Origin: Cinnamomum chago
Taxonomy: Eukaryota > Streptophyta > Magnoliopsida > Laurales > Lauraceae
Length of the DNA: 64,000 bases
Direction: 5' to 3'
NCBI GenBank assembly: GCA_038049695.1
Contig: CP142461.1
Coordinates: forward strand, 25,055,001 to 25,119,000
The notes beneath the pieces were generated by a model. That model ran no database searches. It worked only from the letters and a program-made list of their open reading frames with translations, and had not been told where the DNA came from. The number at the start of each line of letters is the position of its first letter. Position 1 is the stretch's first letter. Of this stretch, positions 33,362 to 45,089 are shown piece by piece. A program made the translations under genes and the position numbers.

Positions 33362-34924
33362 ATGAAAATCATTAGAATGGACTCCACTATGCTAGACCTT
33401 GTAGATTCTTCTAGACCCCTCATTCTTCCATCTTATGGAGATTCAAACATTAAAATTAAAGAATCTCAACTTGAATTAAAAGAAGAAGAATTTGATGAAT
33501 ATGAAGCCTATGAGGAATTGTACACATGGTCCTTAGAGGTTTCCAAGAAAAATAAAAGATTAAAAGAATAATCTAAAAGGCTAAACCAAGAATTAGTCTC
33601 TTCTAAAAATGAACTTAGAGAAAAAGACGAATTCATAAATTGTGTAGAATCTAAGTTCATGATCTCTTTGGATAACCTTCATAATATTAAAGATGAACTA
33701 AAAGAATTAAAGATAGGTTATGATCATCTTAATAAGGAAAATCTAAAACTAAGAGATCAATTACAAAGGCAAGACAAAGACTTTAACAATCTTGAATCTA
33801 AATTGACTATCTCTAAGGAAAATTTATCTAATACTCAAGATGAATTAAATGAGATTAAGATAAATTGTGATGAGCTTAAAAATGAAAATTTAAACCTAAG
33901 AGATACAATTAAAAGACAAGATGAAAACATTAACTATTTAAAATCCAAGTTGACAATTTCCAATGAAAACTTGTCTAATGCTCAAAGTAATGTAAAAACT
34001 CTAGAACTTGGATCTAATATAGTTAATGAACTTAAAGCTAAGTTAAAACTTGCCTATGAAGAGCTAAACATTTTTAAGGGAATTGAAAATGAACTAACAA
34101 AAGTTAAAAATGAGAATTCAACCCTTAAAAACCAAGTCACTCAACTTGAAACCTATAAACAAAAGTATGAGTGCAAATTTACCCAAAGTGATGAGAAATT
34201 TGTAAAATTATTTAAATTGGGTAAATCTCAAAGAGATAGGACGGGTCTTGGATTTGATAGGAATATTTCACATGACCCTAAGTTCACCAACACTTTTGTG
34301 AAAGGTGAGTCCTCATTCTCTAGCACTCACACTTCTTTGCCCATGTCTAAATGTAATTATTGTGGCATTGAAGGACACTTTAGGTTTGAGTGCAAACTAA
34401 GAAGAAGCAATGTGTCTAATCCCATCTTTGAACCAAAGAAAGTAAAATCAAATTTGAAGGGTAAGACACTAAAAACCAAGGAAGACTCCATAAAGCTTAA
34501 ACAAGTTAAACCAATTAACAAGGAGTCTCCTAAGATAGATTCTAAAAAGCTTAAACAAGTTAAACCAAAAATAAAAGAATCTATTAACAAAAAGCTTCTC
34601 AACCTACCTCCCTTAAGTCAAAACATGAAAGAACTTTTGAAGAAAATTACAAAGTTAAATCTAAAATTCGAAAGTCAAAGAAAGGGAGAAAATAAAAAGA
34701 ATAGAAAACAATCCCCTAAGAAGAAGAATCACCAACCTCAAAAGACTAATCACCAATCTAAGATTACATTAGTAAAATCTAAATATCATGGTGATAAGTT
34801 CAAATTGAAAATTTATCAAGTCAAATCTCCTATAGTTGGTGAGAAGTCCAAACTAGACCTCAAAGTTCAACCCTCACAAGACCTTAGGTGGATTCCCAAA
34901 GTTTTATACTTAGACAAACCTTAA
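33362..34924 (+). pseudogene. C1 gag-tail-like gene: coiled coil, zinc knuckle, Lys-rich tail
   Basis: Fossil reading frame of a non-autonomous element. A short acidic N-terminal part (33362-33571) is followed by a long coiled coil (about 33590-34250) with repeated NLRDxxKRQD-type heptads. A CCHC knuckle, CNYCGIEGHFRFEC (34352-34393), comes next, then a Lys-rich tail with an internal duplication (KLKQVKPINKES and KLKQVKPKIKES, about 34495-34580). Coiled coil plus zinc knuckle corresponds to the C-terminal half of family A gag (55430-55920); the capsid-like N-terminal domain is not recognisable. It is broken by few changes, about one in this stretch, and G4 is inserted just beyond it. Confidence 0.7.
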
Positions 34925-36441
34925 GGCCTTGGACCTCATTGACCAACTGTCACGCCCCCGAACCGAAACCTCGGGGGCGGGAGATGGGATTAAGCATAAA
35001 TTATATTTTACTTCTCCCAGGATCCGCGTGTGTGAAGACAACACATTCTGAATATTTTGCGGAAGCTTTTGTGGCGTTGCGACCCAGAGTCCGTGGCCAT
35101 CGGATTCCGTGTCGCACTCAACCTCTAGCATATAGCTATTATATCAAGAATCATATCAGACTGGAGTAACCATCACAATAAATTACAGAGCTGACAGTAA
35201 CAGGATATTACATTCCCAAATATGTTCAAGTTACAATTATCAATGTACATTAATTAAGAATCCCAAGAAAAAGGCTAATAAAAGCCATACAACAATAAGC
35301 TATAAACTACTACCCAAATGTGACGTAGCTCCGATGTCAAGCTCAATGTCTACATGACATAGCCGACAAAACAACCTGCAAGGCATGGCTCCACAGCCAA
35401 CAAAAACACTCAACTCGGGGCGAAGAAATCTGAACCTGAGTACCAAAAGTAGTGGGTCAGACACGACGGTCTGGCAGGTGGATGAAAAGAACACAATATA
35501 GCGAATAATAATACAAATGATAAATCATGCTATTTGCTCAAAATGCTGCATATAATTAAACGGGTGCAAAGTCGGGAATCTCGGGGAAAACCCGTATTCG
35601 TTTCAAGCATGGATAAAACATGAATGTTTAATAAAACATGTATTCATTTACATCATCTATAATCATAGATATTTGACAATCGGGTGTTCGTCTAAAACAT
35701 ATATAAATATAGTGGTATGGCAAAACAACGTTCATTTGAAACTTAAGTAAAAATACAAGTATACAACAAATCAGGTATCCATAGCAGTCTGGCAAAACCA
35801 AAGTCCATTTGAAACTTATGTAAAAACACGGATATTTAACCAACCGGGTGTTCGTTTAAAACAGGTGTAACCAAAGAAATCTGACAAGACTAATGTTCAT
35901 TTAAAATATATCTCAAAGCAGGGATATTTAGCAAATCGGATATTCATTTGAAATCGGTATAAACATAGTGATCTGGCAAAACAAGTGTCATTTGAAACGT
36001 ATTTCAAAGCATGGGTATTTAACAATTCGGGTATTCATTTAAAGACAGGTATAAACATAGATATCTGACAAACCAAATGTCCTTTAAAACAAGGCACGGA
36101 TATTTAACAATTCGGGTGTTCGTTTAAAACAGGTGTAATCATATAAATCTAGCAAAATCATTGATCGTATGGAACATATGTAAAAGCACGGGTATTCACC
36201 CAACCGGCATTCATGTAAAACATGTACGTGTGCAAAGGACATAAAACAATATAATAATAACTGAATTTACATTGGAGAATATTAGCACTTGTTTAAATAA
36301 CAACTTTCATAAAGGAAACGAATCATTTATCGAAAAGCAAGTACACAATATAAAACATGTCGGGTATCCAAGGAATCGGGAACTGGCAAGATGGCAACCA
36401 CACGAAGCTAAGTCCTCTATCACTAAAGCGATAGAGCAATA

Positions 36442-36710
36442 ACTAGGCCCTGATCTCAGTCACTCGAGGTGAGGAGAAACAGGGGATCTCATATCAATAC
36501 ATATACATATACTAGGCCCTGATCTCAGTCACTCGAGGTGAGGAGAAACAGGGGATCTCATGAATGCATATACATATACTATACATGACCACGGTAGCGA
36601 GCCGGGCATCGGGGACCACAGTAGCAATCTGCGGTATCGGGACAAGACCACGGTAATAACCGGGTATCGGGACGGGACCACGGTAATAACCGGGTAGCGA
36701 GATCCAAGCT
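36442..36710 (+). repeat. G4 tandem repeats: 69-bp duplication and ~36-bp minisatellite
   Basis: ACTAGGCCCTGATCTCAGTC starts at 36442 and again at 36511. Then CCACGGTA-containing units repeat about four times to 36710. G3 has the corresponding minisatellite near 49025-49105 and G1 near 15656-15715, with different copy numbers. Confidence 0.8.
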
Positions 36711-37522
36711 GCAGCTGGCGGGACAAGAGGGGGGATCTCCAAGTCGGTGGATCAGACCAACAAGGTTATCCAAGCTTAGTGGTGCCGACTCATAGGTCAA
36801 ATACAATCGAGACAATGCAAGTAAATCAAGTACAATAGATATACGGGCAAGACGGGGGTGCTCAAGGGCACACTAACATTTCATATCGGGCAATACATGT
36901 CGGGACAAATAACTGTTACTAGTGTAACTTCAATGCTTTCGGGAAAACAAGTCATGTAATGCAAATCTCTGGAAAAGAGGTGAAACAATGAACTATAACA
37001 ATTTCGGGTAGACATATCGGTTTCAAGATCTATTTAAGTGAATAGGGGTCCCGTATGTCGATTATGACAATTACTTGGTACTCCTTGAGTTAGAAGACAT
37101 TCCGGGCTCCTTATGCACTTTTACTATTTCCAAAATTTAACATGAGCTTGTGGGTAGTCCTAGATGTTACAATAGCAAAATCAAGATTATAAACGGTCCA
37201 TCCTAGGTATGACATTAATTCGGAAACATCGAGCAACCTATTCAGTCACCGAAAGGAATAGAATTCGCGATAACCAAGGGAAAGACTTGTGTTTAGATAT
37301 AACGAAGATATCGCGTCGTTCCATCCCGTTCAAGATTGAAATGGATTGAACTTCGATGCTACCGAACCAACCGTGAAGAGCATCGGCTCAAGACGCTCTC
37401 ACATATGGTCGAGTGAGTTCGAGGAGGTTAGCCAAGGTCCACGAAGAAAATAAACCTCAAAACCCACTCGGTCCGATCGATCGGCCGAAATTTCTGTACC
37501 CGCGCATCAGGCCAGGCAGACC

Positions 37523-37672
37523 GCATCGCTCGAGCGAATCTGGGAGTTCGCTCGAGCGAACTCATCGTTCGAGCGGTTATTTAAATGCGTTCGAGCGACC
37601 AGGCTGCTGGAACGCCCGTATCCCTTTCTGGACAGGTCGCTCGAGCGAACTGTCATGGTCGCTCGAGCGAAC
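37523..37672. repeat. G4 palindrome cluster, TTCGCTCGAGCGAA type
   Basis: Six dyads in 150 bp, including two perfect GTTCGCTCGAGCGAAC-like copies and variants CGTTCGAGCG. The location corresponds to those in G2 and G3. Confidence 0.8.
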
Positions 37673-39055
37673 TGTCCAGAAACTGAATTCTGGGCAGTTC
37701 AGTTCCCTTCTTTCTCTTCCTTTTTACAACCTACTCTCCAACACTTAAACCATCACATAGAACTATAAGCAAGAAGACTAAAATACATGTTTCCAAGACA
37801 ATAATATGAGCTAAAGAGCTCCTCATTTCAAGTTCCTCCCTTTCCATTCTTTCCATTCACAACAAGGCTCAAGGTGGAGGAAACTTATTCATGTGAAATC
37901 ATTGAAACCTTGACAATATGATGCATACATTTTCCAAGCACAAACAAGAGGGAAATAAACTCATCAATAAGCACATTTCTAAAATCAATATTAATCATAG
38001 TAAAGACAACTACTAAAATCACCAAAACCCTTAATGAAAGAAGATTTTTCTCACAAAGCATGTTAATAATAAAAACAATCCAATCATCCACTTGCCTTGG
38101 GTTCCAATCTAGCAAAACAAGCTCCTAATCACCTCTCAAGCTCAAGATCAACAATCTCTACAAAAACTTCCAAAAAAGCCCTAAAATGGGTTACACAAAG
38201 AATGAAAATGAAAGAGCTTTCAATAATACAAATGGAGCTTCTCAAGAGCTAGAGGAACACTAATGTAGGAGATGGGAAGAATCACTTACTTGGAAGGTCC
38301 TCTAATGGACAAGGTAAGCTCAAGGAAAGTCTTGTAATGGTTGGTGAGCTCCACAAAAGCTATGGAAAGAAAGTCCTCAAGGAGATGAAGAAGATGGTGG
38401 CCTCCAATCTCTTCTTGGTGCAAGCTTGGAAGTGGATTGAGTGATGGGAAGCAAGAAGAAGAAGAGGGAGCAAGGAAAACCCTAGACTCCATGGTTGTGC
38501 TGGAACATGAAAATGGAGGAGGAAGGGGAAGGGTCTCTTTTGTTAACAATGAAGGTTGGGTCCCACAACTTAAAGAACTTGGGTGGCTGAAATCATCTCA
38601 CTCGGGACCTCGGATGAATTCGACGAAGAAGGAAGAAATGATCGTCGAAATATCTAGTTTCCAAAAAGTGTATGTTTCACGGATTTCGAGAGTATCGAGT
38701 TTTGGATACAGATTTGGTGTGAAAAGACTGTTTTGCCCTCAAGGCCAAGAAATCGGGTTTCGGGTTCTCAAATGGATATGGGATCAACATGAAAGTTGTA
38801 GGATTCCTCAAGATGAATGCAACGGGCCAAAACACACAATACGAAACAAATCGGGAAAATCTCACAAGAAAATGCAAAGCCGAAAAAGGAACCCCCAAAG
38901 GGCCCCACAAGCTACCAAAGCACTCAAAAGCCGAAAACTAAAAGAAAAACCATTCTAGCTCACAAACTCAACCCAACAAATACTAATCCCACTAAAAGAA
39001 CTAATCCACAAATAAAACAACGCTAATCCAAGAGATCAGGGGTCGGGTTCTCACA

Positions 39056-41438
39056 CCAACCTATGCTTTATAAGTTAAACCTTTTGTTGGTCATGATTGC
39101 ATTTGCATTTTGTTCTTTCATAGTTACATCTTTTAAAATGCATTGTTTCTTTATGATCAATTGATTTTGTTTTCATATACCATTCTAAGTTACACTTCAT
39201 GGTTTTCAAAATCTTTTGATTATAACTTCATCATGTTTGATTTGCTTTTTGCACTCATATGTCTTGCATTGCATTTCTACAAGATTAATTGATTGTGTTT
39301 TTAAAAGCTTTCATAGCTAATTTATTCATGATCAATTGTTGTTGAATCATTTGTGTAGATGTCTTAGTAAGATTTTTTGAACAAATGATTTGAATCAATT
39401 CAAGTTTTTCCATGGATTTCTAAGTTATATTTTTATATGGAAAATCATTGTCTTGAAAATTCAACTTGTATGTGTTTCATTTAAGTTATATCTTTTCAAA
39501 TACAATGTTGATAATTGATCTTCAAAATCATTCTTTTTATGCTCATTGTTGGATTTTGTTTATTGAAATGATTTGAAGATTGTTTGAATGGAAATGCTCC
39601 ATAATCTCATTAGTTATAATCATCTAAGCATGTTCCATGTTATCATTTCCTTTTCTTTTGGTTTCATTATCTAAGAAATGGAAATGTATGTTGTTTGCAT
39701 CCTTGCTTAATTGTTTACATTCTTGTTATATGCAAATGACTATTAGTTCCATGTATGGTTGTGATCTTAGTTACATTTGTAGAAACCATACTAGAACCCA
39801 AATCCATCCTCTATGCCTTCTAGTCATTTCTTTTTGGATGGTTATGATGTTGATTCATGTAGATTCTCTTGGTGTTATCCTTATACATGTTTTCAACTTC
39901 ATAAGTAGTGATCTTAATCATATGTAACTCTTTGAAATCCATTCCTTGCATTTATGATGGTTGATGGATATCTTAGTAGTTGAATTCATATGATTTTGAC
40001 ACTTTGAAAATTGCATGCTTTATCTAGTCATATCCTTTTGCATTGCAATTTCTCTTATTCATCACTATGCACATTAGTCATATCTTTAAAAGTGATGAAT
40101 ATGCATTTATGATGCTTGATGGGATTTTGGGTTTGTCACATCCTTGCTTTTAATCATGTTATCATTTTCAATTGGTTTCATTTGGTATAATTGTCCATTG
40201 ATTTCATATCCAATTGATGACTTATCTTGTGTATGTGATAGACCTTGTGTACAATGGATTGAGCTTGATAGTAATATGATTGTTCCATGTCACACACCAT
40301 TAGCATCATAATGTTCATGTTGCCACCTCTCTTGCTCATATAGGTATATCTCATGACCACCATGTTTATGTGTTAATAATATTGGTTGGTTATTAGTTGA
40401 GGTTGGCTTCATGCTTGAAATTCATTTCACTCATCTTGCACATGATAGTCATATTATTTGATTGAATGAAATGATTTCAAATCTTACATAGCATATGATT
40501 TTCATAAGTTATATTGATTGATGCTATGTTTAGTAAACCCCATTGCATCATGGATAGCTCTAATTTGGATTTATCTTAATAGTTATATTTTTAAAATCCA
40601 TTTTAGAGTGATTGTGTTTAATAGTCATATTCTTAAATCTCAATTGGTATTCTTTGTTTTTCCAATTGGTATCCATGATTGCTTTTCTCTTTAGACCTAG
40701 CTCTCTTTTGGTAATTTGATCATATTGTGCTCTACAGTTAAATGAATCTAATCCTTTCCTTGAAGTTGACCCTCAATTGTTAAACCATCTTCTCCTTGCA
40801 CCAAATAGTTATATCTTTGTCAAAGGTTTGACAAAAGGAGAGAATGGATTGAGGGGGAGTGTAAACCTTCATATGAAGTATTAGTTTTGATCAAATTCAC
40901 CCTTAGATTGCCTTTGAGCCCTTAGAGACTACTTCCATACATGATCACCTGTTATGATTATCATTTTCGATTTCTTTTGTTAACATGTGCTACTAAAGGT
41001 ATTCTCCTTGTCTCATGTGTGTAGGTACCTTTGCAATTTAATGTCAAAGGGGGAGAGAGAGTTCAAGTACTCGAAGATCTCCTACTCTTCAAGGGGGGAG
41101 AAAGCATTCAAGTCCAAGCTTCCTAAGAGGAGATGTTGTATGATCTTCTACAAGGGGAGAGACTACATATCTTGCCAAAGGGAGAGAGAGGCATGGTCAG
41201 AGGGGGAGAGCAACTAGAAGAAAGAAAGCTTGGAAGCTAAAGAAGATGCTTGGCTAAAGAAAGAAAGATTGAAGAATGATCAAGCACCAAGCATCATGAA
41301 GATTGAAGCCCAAGAGCCCAAGCTAAGAGAAGAAGCATCCAAGAAGATTTCAAGACTTGTCCAGCTGAGGGGGAGCTGAAGACTTAGTGTGTAAATTCAG
41401 TGGTGAGTGTGTTGCCATCAAATTGCAAAGGGGGAGAT
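39056..41438 (+). other. C1 3' internal region: AGTTATATCTTT repeats and multiple polypurine tracts
   Basis: About 1.8 kb of T-rich DNA in which degenerate phrases like AGTTATATCTTTTAAAA recur a dozen times (39120, 39190, 39425, 39485, 40025, 40075, 40510, 40580, 40620, 40805 and others) without coding features. From about 40850 to 41438 there are eight GGGGAG-type polypurine tracts, the last (AAAGGGGGAGAT, 41427-41438) touching the 3' LTR. Multiple polypurine tracts are a known Sirevirus trait. Confidence 0.7.
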
Positions 41439-41830
41439 TGTTAGGGATTTTGTAGATTGCAATTTGACGGATGCATAATCATTCAAGCATCACTTGATTC
41501 ACACACTTGCATTGTTTTAGATAAACTTGAAATCTTGTTTTATTCATGCATGGTTTTTAAGAGTTGTAAAAGTTTTGATTTATGCATGATTTGTTTTTAA
41601 GTCTTGGATGCATTTGTTTTAGAAAAAAGTTTTAGAAAATCAAGCTAGCCTATGAGTTTTAAATCTTTCAAAATGTTTTAGGCTTTTTATGGTTCATGTT
41701 TTAAAACTCTTAGAATGATTTAAAACATGTTTTTAAAGCTTGATTTAGTGGCCAAAAAGATCCCCCAAGATGAACCTTCAATATGCAAAAAATTGGATTT
41801 TTTAGGTTCCAGGTGGTCAACCTGCAGTGA

Positions 41831-41994
41831 GGTAGGTCGACCTACCCAGGGGCAGGTCGACCTACCTCTCTGCAGGTCCACTGGGTCCAGAAAGCTCCAA
41901 CGGTCAGTTTTTTGACCGTTGTGTGTGGTAGGTCGACCTGCCCCTGTAGGTAGGTCGACCTGCTACCAGCCGTTGGCAACTTTTTCCCTATAAA
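41831..41994 (+). promoter_or_regulatory. C1 3' LTR palindrome cassette and TATA box
   Basis: Same modules and spacing as 31871-32034, with TATAAA at 41989-41994. Confidence 0.65.
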
Positions 41995-42724
41995 GTCCAT
42001 TCATTTCCAACCTTTTTCAAGGCTTGAACCATGAACCTTTGAGACCATTTTGGAGCCATTGAAAGGGGATGAAGTTGGAAAGGCTAGAGGGTCATTAGGA
42101 GAGCTAAAGCTTGGATTAATGAGTTAAACCACCAAGTAAGCTCTACCTTTCTAAAACATAGTTTACATGCTTTGTTTAAGTTATTGGTAATTTATTTTGT
42201 GCATGTTAACTATGATGTGATGAATCCATTCTTCTCTTAATCTTTGATGTAATTAAGATTGGATTCCTCACTTTGTTTTCATCCAAGTTGTTTTTAAATC
42301 TTCTTAATCATGCTTAGCCTAAATCTTTGATTTCCTTTATATAGCATGATTCATTTTCTTGGTTGAAACATAACTTGTTGTTTTCATTCATTTAAACATT
42401 AGTAAAATTAATTTGGTTTTGAAAACAACATTGCACATGCATCACATGTTCTAAGTTAGTCATTTTCATACAACTTGTGAATCTTTGATTTTCATGTCAT
42501 TAACAAGTTGATTTTCATACATGTGATTTGCATTAGACTTCAATCAAATCTTTCATGAGCTTTGAACTTTGAAATGCTTTAAGCATATATTTGATTAAGC
42601 CTTCTTTTTAAACTTGATTGAAGTTATCACACACACACATCATGAGCATTCATCTTTGCATTCATATAGTGTTTGTGTGAGTTTGTTTTAAACTTTCAAA
42701 TCCACCTATTTTAGAGGCAAATAC

Positions 42725-44511
42725 TGAAAGTCCACGGGATCCTAACCCTAGAGGGGGGGGGGTGAATAGGGTGTGCTACAATTGTGACCAATTTAAACCA
42801 ATTTTAATTCTTAAACTAAACTAGTCACATGTGATGATAAATCAATCAATATGCGGAAGCTAAAACAAAAACAATCACCACACAAGCAATCACCACAACA
42901 CAATATTTATAGTGGTTCGGCCTCAATGCCTACATCCACTACCGGCTTGTGACTCCAACACCCCACCGGATTCCACTAATTATGCTTTTTCAAAGGCTAA
43001 GCAATAACCTATACAAAGTTGTTTTTCTAGACTAAACAACAACCTCTCAATGTGCTTTTATAGGCTTAGCAATAACCTTACAATATGCTTTTCTTAGGCT
43101 AAGCAATAACCTTACAATATGCTTTTCTTAGGCTAAGCAATAACCTTACAAGTTGCTTTTCAAAGGCTAAGCAATAACCTTTACAAATGAGGATTTCTCT
43201 AAGAAGGTGTCTTTACAAAAGATCACTCTAAGAGATTACAATTTAAGCACAATGGAATTTGCCTCTTAAATAGGCTAATAGGAAAATGAAATTCCAATTA
43301 CAAACATACACTAAAATAAACTAAAGTGTGTGCACAAAGTGTATGTAAGAGTTTCTTCAATCAATTTTAACAATGAAGCTTTTAAATGAATGCATGATGC
43401 ATTTTAAAATCAAAGCTTATAAAAAGATGATTGAAGAGAAAACTAATCACATAAAAGATTCAAACAACTTTGAAGAAATGAATTAAACAAGTTGTATGAA
43501 TGTTAAAGTCTAAGAAAGCATGTGATTTAGTTAAGAGAGTTTGCAAACTAATCTAATTTACCAAGGATGATTTAGAGTTTGCAACATAACTCTTTTAAAG
43601 CTAGAAATCATGCAAATATGAAAATACAAAGATTTAACCATGCATTGATTCTACTTTTAATGGAAATCAAAATGATAAGTAAGGTCTACCTTTTTAAATC
43701 TCAAGCATTTGATTTCCAAATGGCCCTCTAGCCTTTCCAACTTCTTCCCCTTTCTTTGGCTCCAAAATGCTCTCAAAGGTTCATGGTTCAAGCCTTGAAA
43801 AAGGTTGGAAATGAATGGACTTTATAGCCAAAAAGTTGCCAACGGCTAGTTCTCGGTCGACCGGCAAAGAGGTCTCGGTCGACCGAGAAGGCACAACGGT
43901 CATATTTCTGACCGTTGGGGCTTCAGTTCAAAAAACAGTCCATTTGCCCTGCAGTGTTCTCGGTCGACCGAGACACAGGGCTCGGTCGACCGACGACACT
44001 GTCGGGCGAGTCCCTTGGGCCAAAAATCCAACTTTTGCCATTTTCAAAGTTTTTCTTTGGTGGATCTTTTGGCCACTAAAACAAGCTTAAATAACATGTT
44101 TTAAGGTATTCTAAGATGATTAAAACATGAGACACCCAAAGCCTAAGATGATTCAAAGGTTTAAGACCTTAGGCAAGCTTGATTAGTAAAAACTCTTTTC
44201 AAATGAAAATGCATACAAAAATGATTCTTTTTGTAATGAATGTATGCAAAGCTCAAACCTAAATTCACAAGATGATTTTCCAAATGTAATGCACAAGGAA
44301 ATAGGTTTTCAAAAGAGTTTGGGTTTCAAAAACTAATGCATCCAAGTTTAAAACCAAAACATGCATAAAACAAAAGCTTTTCCAAATCTTAAAAGCTATG
44401 CATGTAAAAAACTAGATTTCAAGGTTTTCTAAAACAATGCAAGTGTGAGTTAATCAAAAGATGTTAAAGTGCAAATGCATCCATCAAATTGCAAAAACAA
44501 AATTCCTAACA
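42725..44511 (-). mobile_element. C3: solo LTR, family C relative, minus strand, TSD AATAC
   Basis: A 1787-bp LTR in reverse orientation inside the C1 3' LTR, TGAAAGTCCACGGGATCC ... AAAATTCCTAACA, flanked by AATAC at 42720-42724 and 44512-44516. It belongs to a distinct subfamily: its LTR start reads TGTTAGGAATTTTG and its palindromes read CTCGGTCGACCGAG. It keeps the hairpin minisatellite (about 42983-43185) and the poly-C tract. Confidence 0.92.
43820..43994 (-). promoter_or_regulatory. C3 LTR palindrome cassette and TATA box
   Basis: Minus strand: CGGTCGACCG and CTCGGTCGACCGAG, the CAACGGTCA ... TGACCGTTG dyad, a second pair of palindromes, TAGCCGTTGGC, TATAAA at 43820-43825. Confidence 0.65.
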
Positions 44512-45089
44512 AATACATTGTGCTTAAATTGTATCTCTTAGAGTGATCTTTTGTGAAGACACTTTCTTAGAGAAATCTTTATTTGTAAAGGTTATTGCTT
44601 AGCCTAAGAAAAGCATCTTGTAAGGTTATTGCTTCGCCTAAGAAAAGCATCTTGTAAGGTTCTTGCTTAGCCTAAGAAAAGCATCTTGTAAGGTTATTGC
44701 TTAGCCTATAAAAGCACATTGAGAGGTTGTTGTTTAGCCTAGAAAAACAACTTTGTAAGGGTTATTGCTTAGCCTAGTAAAAAGCATAAATAGTGGAAAT
44801 CCGGTGGGGTGATTAGATCACAAGCCGGTAGTGGATGTAGGCATTGAGGCCGAACCACTATAAATCTTGGTGTTGTGGTGCTTGCTTGTGGTGATTCATT
44901 TATTAGCTCCCGCATCTTGTTTGGTTAATATCATCACATGTGACTAGTTTATGTTAAGAAACTAAAATTGGTTTAAATTGGTCACAATTGTAGCTCACCC
45001 TATTCACACCCCCCCCCTCTAGGGTTAGGATCCCAAGGACTTTCAGATATACCTATCAAAGTAAGGCAAGTTGTGAAACTTTAAAACAA

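Larger units (their letters stand above)
34948..39055 (+). mobile_element. G4: solo LTR of family G, TSD CCAAC
   Basis: A 4108-bp unit, TGTCACGCCCCCGAACC ... GGGTCGGGTTCTCACA, inside C1, flanked by CCAAC at 34943-34947 and 39056-39060. It is the longest G copy. Contents in order: ~85-100-bp degenerate repeats (about 35600-36200), a 69-bp tandem duplication (36442-36580), a ~36-bp GGGACCACGGTAATAACCGG minisatellite (36590-36710), the palindrome cluster (37523-37672) and the TCTAGTTTCCAAAAAGTGTA block. There are no LTR pair, primer site or coding domains. The open frame at 38437-38958 has no family resemblance. Confidence 0.88.
31479..45045 (+). mobile_element. C1: non-autonomous Sirevirus-like element, two LTRs, TSD GATAT
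   Basis: The 5' LTR is 31479-33260, the primer site TGGTATCAGAGC is 33263-33274, a gag-tail-like coding region is 33362-34924, a long noncoding stretch with polypurine tracts ends at 41438, and the 3' LTR is 41439-45045. GATAT is duplicated at 31474-31478 and 45046-45050. G4 lies in the internal region and C3 in the 3' LTR. Without them the element is about 7.7 kb. No protease, integrase, RT or RNase H is recognisable, so it probably relied on an autonomous relative such as family A, whose LTR modules it shares. LTRs differ by roughly 1% by eye, suggesting around half a million years at usual plant rates. It is inserted in opposite orientation into C2, a member of its own family. Confidence 0.88.
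41439..45045 (+). repeat. C1 3' LTR, split by solo LTR C3
   Basis: LTR parts 41439-42719 and 44512-45045 join across the AATAC duplication of C3. The total is about 1815 bp, longer than the 5' LTR by one hairpin unit. It carries its own palindrome cassette with TATA box at 41831-41994. Confidence 0.9.

Noticed and set aside
14016-35169. Open frames starting at the G-family ends (14016-14279, 34888-35169)
   Set aside because: They run from target DNA into the LTR terminus and are chance frames over the GC-rich end sequence.
38437-38958. A 173-residue open frame in G4 as a possible protein gene
   Set aside because: It has no domain, is Lys/Arg-rich by composition, and the corresponding regions of G2 and G3 do not keep it open.
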